This document shows, one piece after another, positions 1-9,208 of a DNA stretch of 43,363 nucleotides (position 1 is the first letter of the stretch; the number at the start of each line of letters is the position of its first letter). The stretch lies in the NCBI GenBank assembly GCA_001189155.1, contig LFCP01000001.1:211779-255141 (forward strand). Direction: 5' to 3'. A model generated the notes under the pieces. The model was given only the letters and a program-made list of their open reading frames with translations, ran no database searches and was not told the origin of the DNA. Source of the DNA: Parcubacteria bacterium C7867-006. Its GTDB lineage: Bacteria; Patescibacteriota; Minisyncoccia; Phycocordibacterales; DATDWN01. The translations under genes were made by a program, and so were the position numbers.

Positions 1-252
1 GGGGGTCTTCGTGTTGGGGTGGAGTTTAAAAATCAAAAGACAATTATAAAAGGGGATGAGAAAGAGAGGATTATTGCTTGGGCTTCTATTTTAGCCAAAG
101 TCTCTCGAGACAGTTTAATGAAAAAAAATTCCATAAAATTTCCGGAATACGGCTTTGATATTCATAAGGGGTACGGAACTGAAAAACACCGAGATATGAT
201 TAAAAAACATGGGATATCGGCTTTTCACAGAAAAACCTTTTGTAAAATTTGA
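1..252 (+). CDS. rnhB: Ribonuclease HII, C-terminal part (5' truncated by window)
   Basis: Open from base 1; KDEKERIIAWASILAKVSRD..FPEYGFDIHKGYGTEKHRDMIKKHGISAFHRKTF matches the RNase HII C-terminal region. Confidence 0.9.
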   Translation, partial: GGLRVGVEFKNQKTIIKGDEKERIIAWASILAKVSRDSLMKKNSIKFPEYGFDIHKGYGTEKHRDMIKKHGISAFHRKTFCKI

Positions 253-300
253 TTATTTGCGGCTTTTAGTGTAATGTTGTCTGCATTATGGTAGTACGAA

Positions 301-506
301 TGCGTCATACAAAGGGACACCGAAACAACAGACGATCTCACGATGGTCTTTCAAAGCCGGCTGTAACTTTGGATAAAAATACAAATGTTCCACATTTGCG
401 ACATAGAGCATCAACAGTTACAGGTCAATACAAAGGCCGAGTGGTTATTGATGTTGCTGCAAAAATCGCAAAAAGAGCAAAGCGAGCAAAGAAAGAAGGT
501 CGGTAA
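301..506 (+). CDS. rpmF: 50S ribosomal protein L32, cysteine-less variant (track ORF begins at 288)
   Basis: MRHTKGHRNNRRSHDGLSKPAVT...HLRHRAS...GQYKGRVVID has L32 architecture; zinc-ribbon Cys absent. Confidence 0.8.
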
Positions 507-574
507 TCCACACCTAGTTTCTTTTTAGTTTTGTTTTGGTTGGAAATATTGTACACTGATATACATACAGTAGT

Positions 575-1462
575 ATGGCAAACAGGCACCTTTCTAGATC
601 AATAGTTCTACAATCCCTATTTGAATGGGATTTCTCTAACAAGTCTTTTGAAGAGGCTTCTACAATTTTTGTGCGTAATGCGAAGGAATTTGCTCCCGGT
701 ATGGGGGATTTTTCTTTTATGGAAAATCTACTTAATGGTGTTTTAGAAAAACAAAAAGATATTGATCACATAATAGAGAAAGCCGCTCCAGACTGGCCAA
801 TAAATAAAATAAGTATTATTGATAGAAATATACTTCGTATTGGTTTGTATGAACTTTTGTTTTCTGATAGATCTCAGGTTCCACCAAAGGTTGCTATAAA
901 CGAAGCAATAGAACTTTCGAAAGCATTTGGAGGGGAGACTTCAAGCAAATTTGTTAATGGAGTTTTGGGTGCCGTGTATAAAGAGTTGGGTGAACCAGGT
1001 AAAGAAGAAACATCAAAAGAAAAGAAAAATGGTAATGGTGTGGTGAATACAGAGCATCTAGGAGGTGCAGTTGTTTATGCTCGTGACGGAGAAGATATTT
1101 ATTTGGCTTTGGTCCACGATGTATTTGGCCGGTGGACTCTTTCAAAGGGTAAAATACCTGAAGGTGTAGATATTGAGACAGGAACTGTTCAAGGAATAAA
1201 AGATGAAATGGGTCTTGATGTGACTTTGAAAGAAAAATTAGGAGAAAATGAGTATATTGCTTATCATCCAGAAAAAGGAAAGACAAAAAAGCACGTGGTT
1301 TACTATCTTGCAGAGTCTGCTTTTACAGATATTATTCCAGAGAAAAAGGGAGGGTTGGATGATGCTCGTTGGTTTAAACTAGCCGATATACTTGACCTAA
1401 ACTTTTATAATGATATTCTGCCACTAGTTACTAAAGCTATAAACATTCTCCTAAAGAAGTAA
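575..1462 (+). CDS. nusB: NusB antitermination factor fused to a C-terminal Nudix-like domain
   Basis: N-term NusB (SRSIVLQSLFEWDF..., PKVAINEAIELSKAFGGETSSKFVNGVLGAVYKEL); C-term GAVVYAR..DVFGRWTLSKGKIPEGVDIETGTVQGIKDEMGLDV is Nudix-like. Confidence 0.88.
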   Translation: MANRHLSRSIVLQSLFEWDFSNKSFEEASTIFVRNAKEFAPGMGDFSFMENLLNGVLEKQKDIDHIIEKAAPDWPINKISIIDRNILRIGLYELLFSDRSQVPPKVAINEAIELSKAFGGETSSKFVNGVLGAVYKELGEPGKEETSKEKKNGNGVVNTEHLGGAVVYARDGEDIYLALVHDVFGRWTLSKGKIPEGVDIETGTVQGIKDEMGLDVTLKEKLGENEYIAYHPEKGKTKKHVVYYLAESAFTDIIPEKKGGLDDARWFKLADILDLNFYNDILPLVTKAINILLKK

Positions 1463-1505
1463 TAAGGCTTATTTTAAGGACTTTATAACTTTTAACTCAA
1501 ATTAT

Positions 1506-2204
1506 ATGCAACCTGATTTAAAGGAGTTTCAAAATAAAATAGGTATAAATTTTAAAGACACTGGGATTCTTACCCAGGCTTTTGTGCATCGTTCATATAT
1601 AAACGAAAACAAATCTTCTGGTCTTTCTCACAATGAAAGATTGGAGTTTTTGGGTGATGCTGTATTGGAGCTTGTTATTACAGATTTTCTATACAAAGAA
1701 TATGATAAAAAAGCAGAGGGTGAACTAACCGCATATAGATCTGCATTAGTTAATGCTGATACTTGTGCTGGTATTGCTACATCACTTGGTATTAATGATT
1801 ATCTCCTACTTTCAAAAGGTGAGAGTAAAGACACTGGTCGTGCACGACAATATATTCTTGCTAATGCACTTGAGGCCCTAATCGGTGCTATTTATTTGGA
1901 TCAGGGTTATGATTCAGCAAAGGTGTTTATAGAAAATAATTTCACTCCACTTATACATAAAATAATTTCAGAAGGAGCATTTATTGATAGTAAAAGTTTG
2001 TTTCAAGAAAAAGCTCAAGAGTTTGAAGGAGTCACTCCATCATATAAAACAGTCAAAGAATCTGGCCCAGATCATGAAAAGAAATTTACTGTTGGTGTTT
2101 ATATTGGAAAAGATTTAATTGCAACTGGAGAAGGAAAGTCAAAACAAGATGCAGAGCAAATTGCAGCTAGAGAAGCTCTCCACAAGCGAGGTTGGAATGT
2201 ATAA
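1506..2204 (+). CDS. rnc: Ribonuclease III
   Basis: HNERLEFLGDAVLELVITDFLY signature plus C-terminal dsRBD. Confidence 0.96.
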   Translation: MQPDLKEFQNKIGINFKDTGILTQAFVHRSYINENKSSGLSHNERLEFLGDAVLELVITDFLYKEYDKKAEGELTAYRSALVNADTCAGIATSLGINDYLLLSKGESKDTGRARQYILANALEALIGAIYLDQGYDSAKVFIENNFTPLIHKIISEGAFIDSKSLFQEKAQEFEGVTPSYKTVKESGPDHEKKFTVGVYIGKDLIATGEGKSKQDAEQIAAREALHKRGWNV

Positions 2205-2230
2205 CAACTTTTTTTGTTATACTAAATAAT

Positions 2231-4479
2231 ATGTATTTGAAATCTATTTTAAATCTTTTGCTAAAAAAGCAGAACTCAATTTCACATCTAAAGTTTCGGC
2301 TATTGTAGGTCCAAATGGTTCTGGAAAGTCTAACATTGCGGAGGCTTTTCGTTTTGTATTAGGAGAGCAGTCTATAAAAAGCCTGCGTGGTAAAAAAGGT
2401 GAGGACCTTATTTTTAATGGTGCAGGGGATTTGCCACGTGCAAATAGAGCTAGTGTTAAAGTTACATTTGATAATAGTTCAAAGTTTTTGCCACTAGATT
2501 ATGAGCTCGTTACTATTGAGCGCGTTGTTCATCGTGATTCTGTAAATGAGTATTTAATAAATGGTTCTCAGGTAAGACTGAAAGACGTGGTTGAGCTTCT
2601 TTCCTCTGCGCATATTGGAGCGTCTGGACACCACATCATATCTCAAGGTGAAGCCGATAGGATTTTAAACGCTAGTATAAAAGAAAGAAAAGCAATGATA
2701 GAGGATGCTCTTGGTTTGAAACTCTATCAATACAAAAAACAAGAGAGTGAAAGAAAATTAGAAAAAACTAGAGAAAATATTGAAAAAGTAGAATCTCTTA
2801 GACGGGAAATAATGCCTCATCTGAAGTTTCTTAAAAAACAGGTAGAAAAAGTAGAGAAGGCAATACAAATGAAAGATGAACTACAGAAAGAAGCTCTGGA
2901 GTATTGTAAGCGTGAAGATCATTATATAAAAACAACTGAAGAAAAAATTAGATCACAGAAAGAACCATTGCTTCACAAAGAAAAAGAGTTGGATAATGAA
3001 CTAAAAGAAGCAAAGTCTATTTTGGAAAATGCAAAAAATAAGGATGAAAAGTCTGAGGAATTAATTCATCTTGAAAATGATTTGCATCAATTAAGAGATG
3101 AAAAGGATGGACTATTCCGTGATTTTGGAAGAATAGATGGTGAGCTTAATTCTCTTGTTCGTATGGTTAAAAAACAGCAGGAGGTTGCAAACTCAATGGA
3201 GCATAAAACAGTAACACTGGTTTCTGTTGAGGAATTGTCTGTCAAAATAGAAGAGAGAATTAAAAAAGCAAAAAGTTCCAATGATATCGATATATTGATA
3301 AAAGCTCTAGATGAGGTTTATAGTCTTATTTCTGATTTTGTTGATTACAATAAAGATAAAGTCGAAATGTCTCTTATTGCAGATGTAGAGAGAGATATTG
3401 ATAATTTACAAAAATCCAAAAAGGGGCTAGAGGAAAAATTAGAAGAATTAAAAAAGAAAGAGAGTCATCTTTCTCAGAGATATAACAATCTAAAAATTGA
3501 AATAGAAAAAGAAAAAGATTCAAATCGTGATGCTGAAAAGGCTGTTTTTAGAATAATGGCAGAGTCACAGGAAGTTCGTTCACAAATACACACAATTCAC
3601 GCAGAAGAAGAAACATTGAAAGTGGTAAGAGAAGATTTTAAAAGAGAGATAACTGAACTCGGAATGCTTCTCGGAACCCATGTTTTGCAGTTTCAAAATC
3701 TAGAGTTTGATTTTTCTGAACCTAGACATGAGCAAGAAGACAGACGAAGAAGAATCGAAAAAATAAAAATACGTTTAGAGGATTCTGGTGGAGTAGGAGG
3801 TGCAGAGACACTGAAAGAATATACAGATGCAACAGAGCGTGATGCATTTTTAGCAAAAGAGTTGCTTGATCTAGAAAACTCCGCAAATTCTTTAATGGAG
3901 CTTATAAAAGATTTAGATTTCAGACTTTCAACAGAATTTAAAACTGGATTAGATAAAATAAATCATCAGTTCAAAGAATACTTTGCTCTAATGTTTGGAG
4001 GTGGGGAAGCTCATTTGTCTGTAACTATACCCCCAAAAAAGAAGAAAGATACTGACCTATTACTTGATGATGAAGAAGGCGCTTACCCCGATGTTGAATC
4101 ATTAACATCAGAGGGCGACAGCCTCGAGGGTATTGATATAGAAGTAAATCTTCCAAAGAAAAAAGTAAAAGGACTAATGATGCTATCTGGTGGAGAGAGG
4201 GCACTCACATCTATCGCACTTTTGTTCGCTATCTCACAGGTGAACCCACCACCATTTATTATTCTTGATGAAACCGATGCTGCGCTCGATGAGGCAAACT
4301 CAAAAAAATATGCAGATATGATAGAAAACCTTTCAAGGTATTCTCAGCTTATTGTTATAACTCATAACAGAGAGACCATGTCTCGTGCAGGCCTACTATA
4401 TGGAGTAACTATGGGAATGGGCGGGGGATCAAAATTACTTTCAGTTGCCTTCGAAGAAGCACTTGCTGTTGCAAAATAA
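2231..4479 (+). CDS. smc: SMC-family ATPase, short form; apparent 1-nt frameshift close to the start (main frame open from about 2230; track ORF 2431..4479)
   Basis: Frame-1 reading before 2431: FEIYFKSFAKKAELNF...AIVGPNGSGKSNIAEAFRFVLGEQ (Walker A); C-term LSGGERALTSIALLFAI..PPFIILDETDAALDEAN. Confidence 0.85.
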
Positions 4480-4482
4480 ATA

Positions 4483-4510
4483 TTGACAAATATTTAAATT
4501 AATTTATAAT
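4483..4510 (+). promoter_or_regulatory. Consensus sigma-70 promoter of cassette A: TTGACA-N16-TATAAT
   Basis: ttgaca 4483-4488, tataat 4505-4510. Confidence 0.8.
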
Positions 4511-4529
4511 ATTTGTGGGAGGTGAGGCT

Positions 4530-4862
4530 ATGCTTCACAAGGTCAGTTTTCTTTCCATGTGTCCTTGTGGCCAACATGGAAGGTTTGTGTTGCCGGACGA
4601 GACATATGGCCACGAGTTCTGCTCAAAGCTAGACGCTAGGGCAGAGATCGACCGTCTGTTTGCTGAGAAGAAGATTCTGGCTGATGAGAAGAAGTTCCTC
4701 AACAGCCAGATCAGTGAACAGGAAGAGCTTGCCCCCTCGAAGGAGCTCGCTGGAATGCGAGCTCGTCTCAAGTGTGAGATCCTCAACCAGCTCGAAGAGA
4801 TGATCGAGCGCGAAGCTTGCTTGGATGAGGGTGGTCAGCACACGGACGAAGTCGTGCACTGA
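4530..4862 (+). CDS. Cassette A: hypothetical protein with N-terminal CPCGQHG motif and coiled-coil-like middle
   Basis: ATG preceded by GGGAGGTGAG SD; GC-rich codons unlike flanking genes; own promoter and terminator. Confidence 0.75.
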   Translation: MLHKVSFLSMCPCGQHGRFVLPDETYGHEFCSKLDARAEIDRLFAEKKILADEKKFLNSQISEQEELAPSKELAGMRARLKCEILNQLEEMIEREACLDEGGQHTDEVVH

Positions 4863-4877
4863 CGACACAACCTACTA

Positions 4878-4910
4878 CCCGCCAGAATGACAAGCCCGTC
4901 ATCTGGCGGG
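4878..4910 (+). terminator. Hairpin terminator between cassette A and rnr
   Basis: CCCGCCAGAATGAC/GTCATCTGGCGGG with one bulge, followed by ctttgcttt. Confidence 0.75.
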
Positions 4911-4917
4911 CTTTGCT

Positions 4918-6843
4918 TTATACCAATGCGTAATCTAGAACTCTACGATCGAGGTCGGCAGAGACTACTTTAAACTTTACAGAGTCGCCGAGCATAAACT
5001 TCTTTCCAGTTTTTTCACCTTTTAATGTGTAGTTTTTTTCATCAAGAGAATAGAAATCGTCACCAATATCTCTGATTTTTACCATTCCTTCACATTTTGT
5101 ATTTTTTTCTTCAATAAATATTCCGAATTCAGATACTCCAGTAATAGTTCCATCAAAAGATTCTCCGATATGATCCATCATGTATTCTACTTGTTTGTAT
5201 TTTATACTTGCCCTCTCGGCATCAGAAGCTTTTTTCTCAAGTTCAGATGATGCAAGGCAAATTCTCTCAAACTTCTGGTATTCATCCTGTTCTATTTTTC
5301 CACCCTTCAACTCTCTTTCTAGAAATCTATGAACCAACAGGTCTGGGTATCTTCTGATAGGAGAAGTGAAATGTGTGTAGTATGCAAAAGCTAGTCCAAA
5401 GTGGCCGATATTTTTTGTTGAATAAACAGCTTTGGCCATGCTTCTTATTGTTGCTGTTTTTATCAACTCTTCGTTAGGTGTTCCTTCTGACTCTTTCAAA
5501 AGTTTGTTTATGTCTTTTGATGTAACCTCACCTTCTTCATTGTGTAAATCAAAACCCATAGCTTTTAGGAATATTGCTAGGTCTTTGATTCTATCTTTGT
5601 CTGGTTTTGCGTGGATTCTGTACACAGACTGCCAACCTTTTTTTCTTATGTCTTGGTTCTGTGACATAAAAATAAATTTCGCAACTGCTCGGTTTGCAAG
5701 CAACATATATTCCTCAACCAGTTTATGCGTATCTAGTCTCTGTTTTTTGTATACAGAAATAGGTTTACCTTTTTCATCCAAGACAAATTTAACTTCTTCT
5801 GTTTCAAAGTTGATTGCTCCGTTATGGAATTTTGATACTTCCATTTTTTTTGCGATTTTCTGGAGAGTTCGAAGTTCGTTTTGGTATGGGCCATCTTGTT
5901 TTCCGTCTATAACTTCTTGAGCATCTTCATATGTAAATCTTCTGTCACTATGTATGACAGTTCTGCCAAACCACTCATCTAAAACTTTTCCATCTGTGTT
6001 TAGTTTGAAAACTGCAGAGAATGTGAATTTATCTTCATTTGGGTTTAGTGAACAGAGATCATTCGATAGAACTTCTGGAAGCATTGGTATTGTTCTATCT
6101 ACTAGATAAACTGACAGACCTCTTTTTTCAGATTCTCTATCTAGTTCTGATCCCGGTGTAACAAAATGCGATACATCTGCGATGTGAACTCCTATCTCAT
6201 ATGTTCCATCACCAAGATCCTGAAAAGATATCGCGTCATCAAAGTCTTTTGCGTCAGCAGGATCAATAGTCATTGTTGTAACTCCTCGCATATCTCGGCG
6301 ATTTTTTATTTCAGCTTCAAATGTTTCTTTGTATGTTGAATGTATTTTTTCTGCTTCAGCTTCTACAGAAGGAGGGAACTCAACACGAAATCCCTTTTCT
6401 AGGACAATAGATTCCATCTCGGCGTTGTTTTCACCCTTTTTACCTATAACTTTTATGATCTCACCTTTTAGAGTATCCCAATCGATAATTTTTACTAAAA
6501 CTTTTGTATCATTTGGTATGTTTTCGTTATTATCCAAAAAAATATCGACATACATTCTTTTATCATCTGGAACAATATAAGTTTTTCCATTTGTTGAATC
6601 TATTACTCCAACGAATTCATCTTTTGCTCTTTTTATTATTTTCTCAACTTTACCTTGTTCTCGGTTTTTGATTTTTTTTCCAAGGAGAACGATTTCCACG
6701 GTATCTCCGTGAAAGGCTCGGTTTATGTTTTCTGGCTGTATTTCTATACTGTTTGCTCTGTCTTTGATTTCAGGATTTGGGTCGAAAAAACCAACACCTT
6801 TTGTGTTGATACTTATAGGACCTATTAAGGGTTCGCTTTTCAT
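4918..6843 (-). CDS. rnr: Ribonuclease R (RNB-family exoribonuclease, S1 C-terminal)
   Basis: TIDPADAKDFDDAIS, VHIADVSHFV, Y.HFTSPIRRYPDLLVHR motifs. Confidence 0.95.
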   Translation of the reverse strand: MKSEPLIGPISINTKGVGFFDPNPEIKDRANSIEIQPENINRAFHGDTVEIVLLGKKIKNREQGKVEKIIKRAKDEFVGVIDSTNGKTYIVPDDKRMYVDIFLDNNENIPNDTKVLVKIIDWDTLKGEIIKVIGKKGENNAEMESIVLEKGFRVEFPPSVEAEAEKIHSTYKETFEAEIKNRRDMRGVTTMTIDPADAKDFDDAISFQDLGDGTYEIGVHIADVSHFVTPGSELDRESEKRGLSVYLVDRTIPMLPEVLSNDLCSLNPNEDKFTFSAVFKLNTDGKVLDEWFGRTVIHSDRRFTYEDAQEVIDGKQDGPYQNELRTLQKIAKKMEVSKFHNGAINFETEEVKFVLDEKGKPISVYKKQRLDTHKLVEEYMLLANRAVAKFIFMSQNQDIRKKGWQSVYRIHAKPDKDRIKDLAIFLKAMGFDLHNEEGEVTSKDINKLLKESEGTPNEELIKTATIRSMAKAVYSTKNIGHFGLAFAYYTHFTSPIRRYPDLLVHRFLERELKGGKIEQDEYQKFERICLASSELEKKASDAERASIKYKQVEYMMDHIGESFDGTITGVSEFGIFIEEKNTKCEGMVKIRDIGDDFYSLDEKNYTLKGEKTGKKFMLGDSVKFKVVSADLDRRVLDYALV

Positions 6844-6874
6844 ATTGCTGATATGGTAACAAATTATGAGTTAT

Positions 6875-6903
6875 TTGACCATTTTATACTATTTTGTTAC
6901 TAT
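6875..6903 (+). promoter_or_regulatory. rpsP promoter TTGACC-N17-TACTAT, about 7 nt before ATG
   Basis: ttgacc 6875-6880, tactat 6898-6903, ATG at 6911. Confidence 0.65.
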
Positions 6904-6910
6904 AGGGGCC

Positions 6911-7315
6911 ATGTTAAAAATACGATTACAGAGAGTAGGACGAGTTCATGAGCCATCATACAGGCTTGTTTTAACTGACTCAAAGAACTCAACAAAGAGT
7001 GGAAAGTATATAGAGTCTCTAGGAAGCTTTGATGCTAGACGAGGAGAAAAGGCGGAGTTTAAGTCTGACAGAATAAAAGAGTGGATTGGAAAGGGTGCAA
7101 AGCCAACAGACACAGTTCATAACCTATTGGTATCAAAAAAGATAATAGACGGAAAGAAGATTAACGTTCTTCCTTTGAAAAAGGCTATTGTTAAAGATGT
7201 TCCTCCAGAGGCGACACCAGCTCCTGCTCCTGCAGAGGTTGCTGCTCCAGCAGAAGAACCAGCTCCAGCTCCAGCTGAGTCTACACCAGAGGTGGTAGAA
7301 GAGGCGACTGCCTAA
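6911..7315 (+). CDS. rpsP: 30S ribosomal protein S16 with Ala/Pro/Glu-rich C-terminal tail (track start 6866)
   Basis: MLKIRLQRVGRVHEPSYRLVLTDSKNSTKSGKYIESLGSF. Confidence 0.95.
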   Translation: MLKIRLQRVGRVHEPSYRLVLTDSKNSTKSGKYIESLGSFDARRGEKAEFKSDRIKEWIGKGAKPTDTVHNLLVSKKIIDGKKINVLPLKKAIVKDVPPEATPAPAPAEVAAPAEEPAPAPAESTPEVVEEATA

Positions 7316-7386
7316 TCATTGACTCTCAGGTTTTAACCTATTAGAATTAATACTGTAAAGTCGGGTTTTATAATTAACTGAAATTC

Positions 7387-7704
7387 ATGGAACAAGACGT
7401 AAAATTTCTTGATTTTGTAATAAAAGCTTTAGTTGAGAAGCCAGAGGATGTGAAAATCGTGCGAACAGTTGATGAGATGGGTGTTTTGATGACTTTGGAT
7501 GTAAATAAGGACGATATGGGAAAAATTATTGGTCGTGAAGGAAATACAGCAAAAGCAATAAGAACACTTCTTCGAGTTGTTGGAATGAAAAATAACTCAA
7601 GAGTAAATTTAAAGATAAATGAGCCAGCAGATGGCGGAAGAGACATGAAGCCAGGAAGTGCTTCAAAAAGTTTAGATGAGGCTATGAGCGATCTAAATCT
7701 TTAA
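7387..7704 (+). CDS. khpA: KH-domain RNA-binding protein (KhpA-like)
   Basis: VNKDDMGKIIGREGNTAKAIRTLLRVV KH loop. Confidence 0.8.
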   Translation: MEQDVKFLDFVIKALVEKPEDVKIVRTVDEMGVLMTLDVNKDDMGKIIGREGNTAKAIRTLLRVVGMKNNSRVNLKINEPADGGRDMKPGSASKSLDEAMSDLNL

Positions 7705-7714
7705 TTTTACATAA

Positions 7715-7756
7715 AAGCAAAACAAAAACTCCCATTGGGGAGTTTTTGTTTTGCTT
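7715..7756 (+). terminator. Perfect 19-bp stem, 4-nt loop intrinsic terminator
   Basis: AAGCAAAACAAAAACTCCC-attg-GGGAGTTTTTGTTTTGCTT then T-tract. Confidence 0.93.
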
Positions 7757-7809
7757 GCTTTTTTTTGAATAAACTCGCAATATTTAATTGGGCATTTTGG
7801 GGAGGGAAC

Positions 7810-7965
7810 ATGAGGACAGTGTTGGTGACAATCATCTTCGTCATGTTCGGTTCTTGTAGGGAACTTCGTGTTCCCGAGTTTCGGGCGTTTCGAGAGTCCG
7901 GTCAGAGGACTGAGATCCAACTGAAACAGTACTACATGAACCAGTCGAGAGGACCCTTTCGTTGA
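7810..7965 (+). CDS. Cassette B: 51-aa putative small lipoprotein/secreted peptide
   Basis: GGGGAGGGAAC SD; MRTVLVTIIFVMFGSC signal-like N-terminus ending in Cys (lipobox not perfect). Confidence 0.55.
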   Translation: MRTVLVTIIFVMFGSCRELRVPEFRAFRESGQRTEIQLKQYYMNQSRGPFR

Positions 7966-7966
7966 T

Positions 7967-8004
7967 CTAGCTTAATTCGGTCTGTCGGATCGAAGGTGAG
8001 CTAG
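7967..8004 (+). ncRNA. Structured 3' element of cassette B: CTAGCT...TTCG...CGAA...AGCTAG
   Basis: Nested complementary arms immediately after the stop codon. Confidence 0.35.
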
Positions 8005-8008
8005 CGTG

Positions 8009-8040
8009 GAGGAGGTGTGCTGGAAGGCCACCTCCTCTTT
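8009..8040 (+). terminator. Cassette B terminator
   Basis: GAGGAGGTG/CACCTCCTC followed by tttt. Confidence 0.75.
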
Positions 8041-8072
8041 TCAATTATGAAAAATTGTGGTATAAAAGTGAA

Positions 8073-8726
8073 ATGAATTTTCATATTATCACTTTGTTTC
8101 CAACCGCTTTTGATTCGTATCTAAACGAGTCTATTATTTCTCGCGCTATAGAGGACAAAAAAATAAAGGTTGGTTTTTACAACCCTCGAGACTATTCTGA
8201 TGATAAATGGAAAAGAGTAGATCAAAAACCATATGCTGGCGGACCTGGTATGGTTATTCAAGCCTTACCAACAATAAAGGCAATAGAGAAAGCAATTTTG
8301 AAGATTAAGAGAAATAAAAAAGCTAAGGTAAAAATTATTTTCTTCTCTCCAGGAGGAAAAGAGTTTAATACTGAATACGCTAAGAAAACTGCAAAAAAAT
8401 ATACAGATATTATTTTTGTTTGTGGAAGATATGAAGGGATAGACGCACGTGTGAAAAAAGTTTTCAAAATGGAAGATGTATCTATTGGAAATTATGTTTT
8501 AACTGGTGGAGAGTTGCCTGCAATGATTGTTTTAGATTGTGTATCACGACAAGTCGAAGGAGTTTTAGGAAATTTTAATTCATTAGAAGAGACACGTGTT
8601 TCAAGCAGAGACTGCTACACTAGACCTGAAGTTTTTGAATATAAAGGAAAAAAATATAGAGTTCCAAAAGTTCTACTATCTGGAAACCATAAGGAAATTG
8701 AAAATTGGAAACTAAAATCTAAGTAA
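8073..8726 (+). CDS. trmD: tRNA (guanine-N1)-methyltransferase
   Basis: MNFHIITLFPTAFDSY..PYAGGPGMV..CGRYEGIDARV..SIGNYVLTGGELPA. Confidence 0.97.
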   Translation: MNFHIITLFPTAFDSYLNESIISRAIEDKKIKVGFYNPRDYSDDKWKRVDQKPYAGGPGMVIQALPTIKAIEKAILKIKRNKKAKVKIIFFSPGGKEFNTEYAKKTAKKYTDIIFVCGRYEGIDARVKKVFKMEDVSIGNYVLTGGELPAMIVLDCVSRQVEGVLGNFNSLEETRVSSRDCYTRPEVFEYKGKKYRVPKVLLSGNHKEIENWKLKSK

Positions 8727-8746
8727 CAAAAAACACCCCACCGACC

Positions 8747-8769
8747 CAAGGGGGAAATTTCTCCCCTTG
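8747..8769 (-). terminator. Terminator of minus-strand cassette C (also convergent to trmD)
   Basis: CAAGGGG..CCCCTTG stem; minus-strand downstream reads ggtgttttttg. Confidence 0.65.
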
Positions 8770-8793
8770 TGTCGACGCGGCGTCGTGTTGGTG

Positions 8794-9117
8794 CTAGGCG
8801 CTTGTCAGCTGGTGCTGACGAGGTTGAATGGGTACGACCTTCGAGTGGATCTTGGTTTTCACCCGATGGTTGTAGTTCGCGAGGAACTCCTTGCGGGTGT
8901 CGTTGCTCTGCAACATCCCGAGGTGCTCCCAGATGGTCTTCGGGAACTTGCCGGTGTGGGGATTCCTCCTCACAGGGCACGACGGAACGTCGTGGGCGAT
9001 CTCGTGCACGATGCTCGAGTCGTAGCCCTCGTCTCCATCCGGCTTCTCATAGAGAAGCTGAAGGAGAGTCTTGGTCTTGAAGTCCTTGGCGATCTCGCAT
9101 TCGTCTTGCCGATTCAT
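8794..9117 (-). CDS. Cassette C: hypothetical 107-aa protein
   Basis: Minus-strand CTGGAGGCGCAGAAC-ATG (SD) and TTGACA (revcomp of 9162-9167) upstream; GC-rich codons. Confidence 0.7.
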   Translation of the reverse strand: MNRQDECEIAKDFKTKTLLQLLYEKPDGDEGYDSSIVHEIAHDVPSCPVRRNPHTGKFPKTIWEHLGMLQSNDTRKEFLANYNHRVKTKIHSKVVPIQPRQHQLTSA

Positions 9118-9208
9118 GTTCTGCGCCTCCAGGTGACAATATTTACATTTTTATATTTTACTGTCAAATACTTTTCCACTATTTTGTATAGCTGGTACAA
9201 TGTTTTCT

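Noticed and set aside
954-1286. Minus-strand ORF inside nusB-nudix
   Set aside because: Antisense shadow of a well-supported CDS; low-complexity composition, no motif or start signals.
7858-7875. Palindrome GGGAACTTCGTGTTCCC resembling a LexA box
   Set aside because: Half-site spacing is 5 nt rather than 4 and it lies within the cassette B coding sequence.
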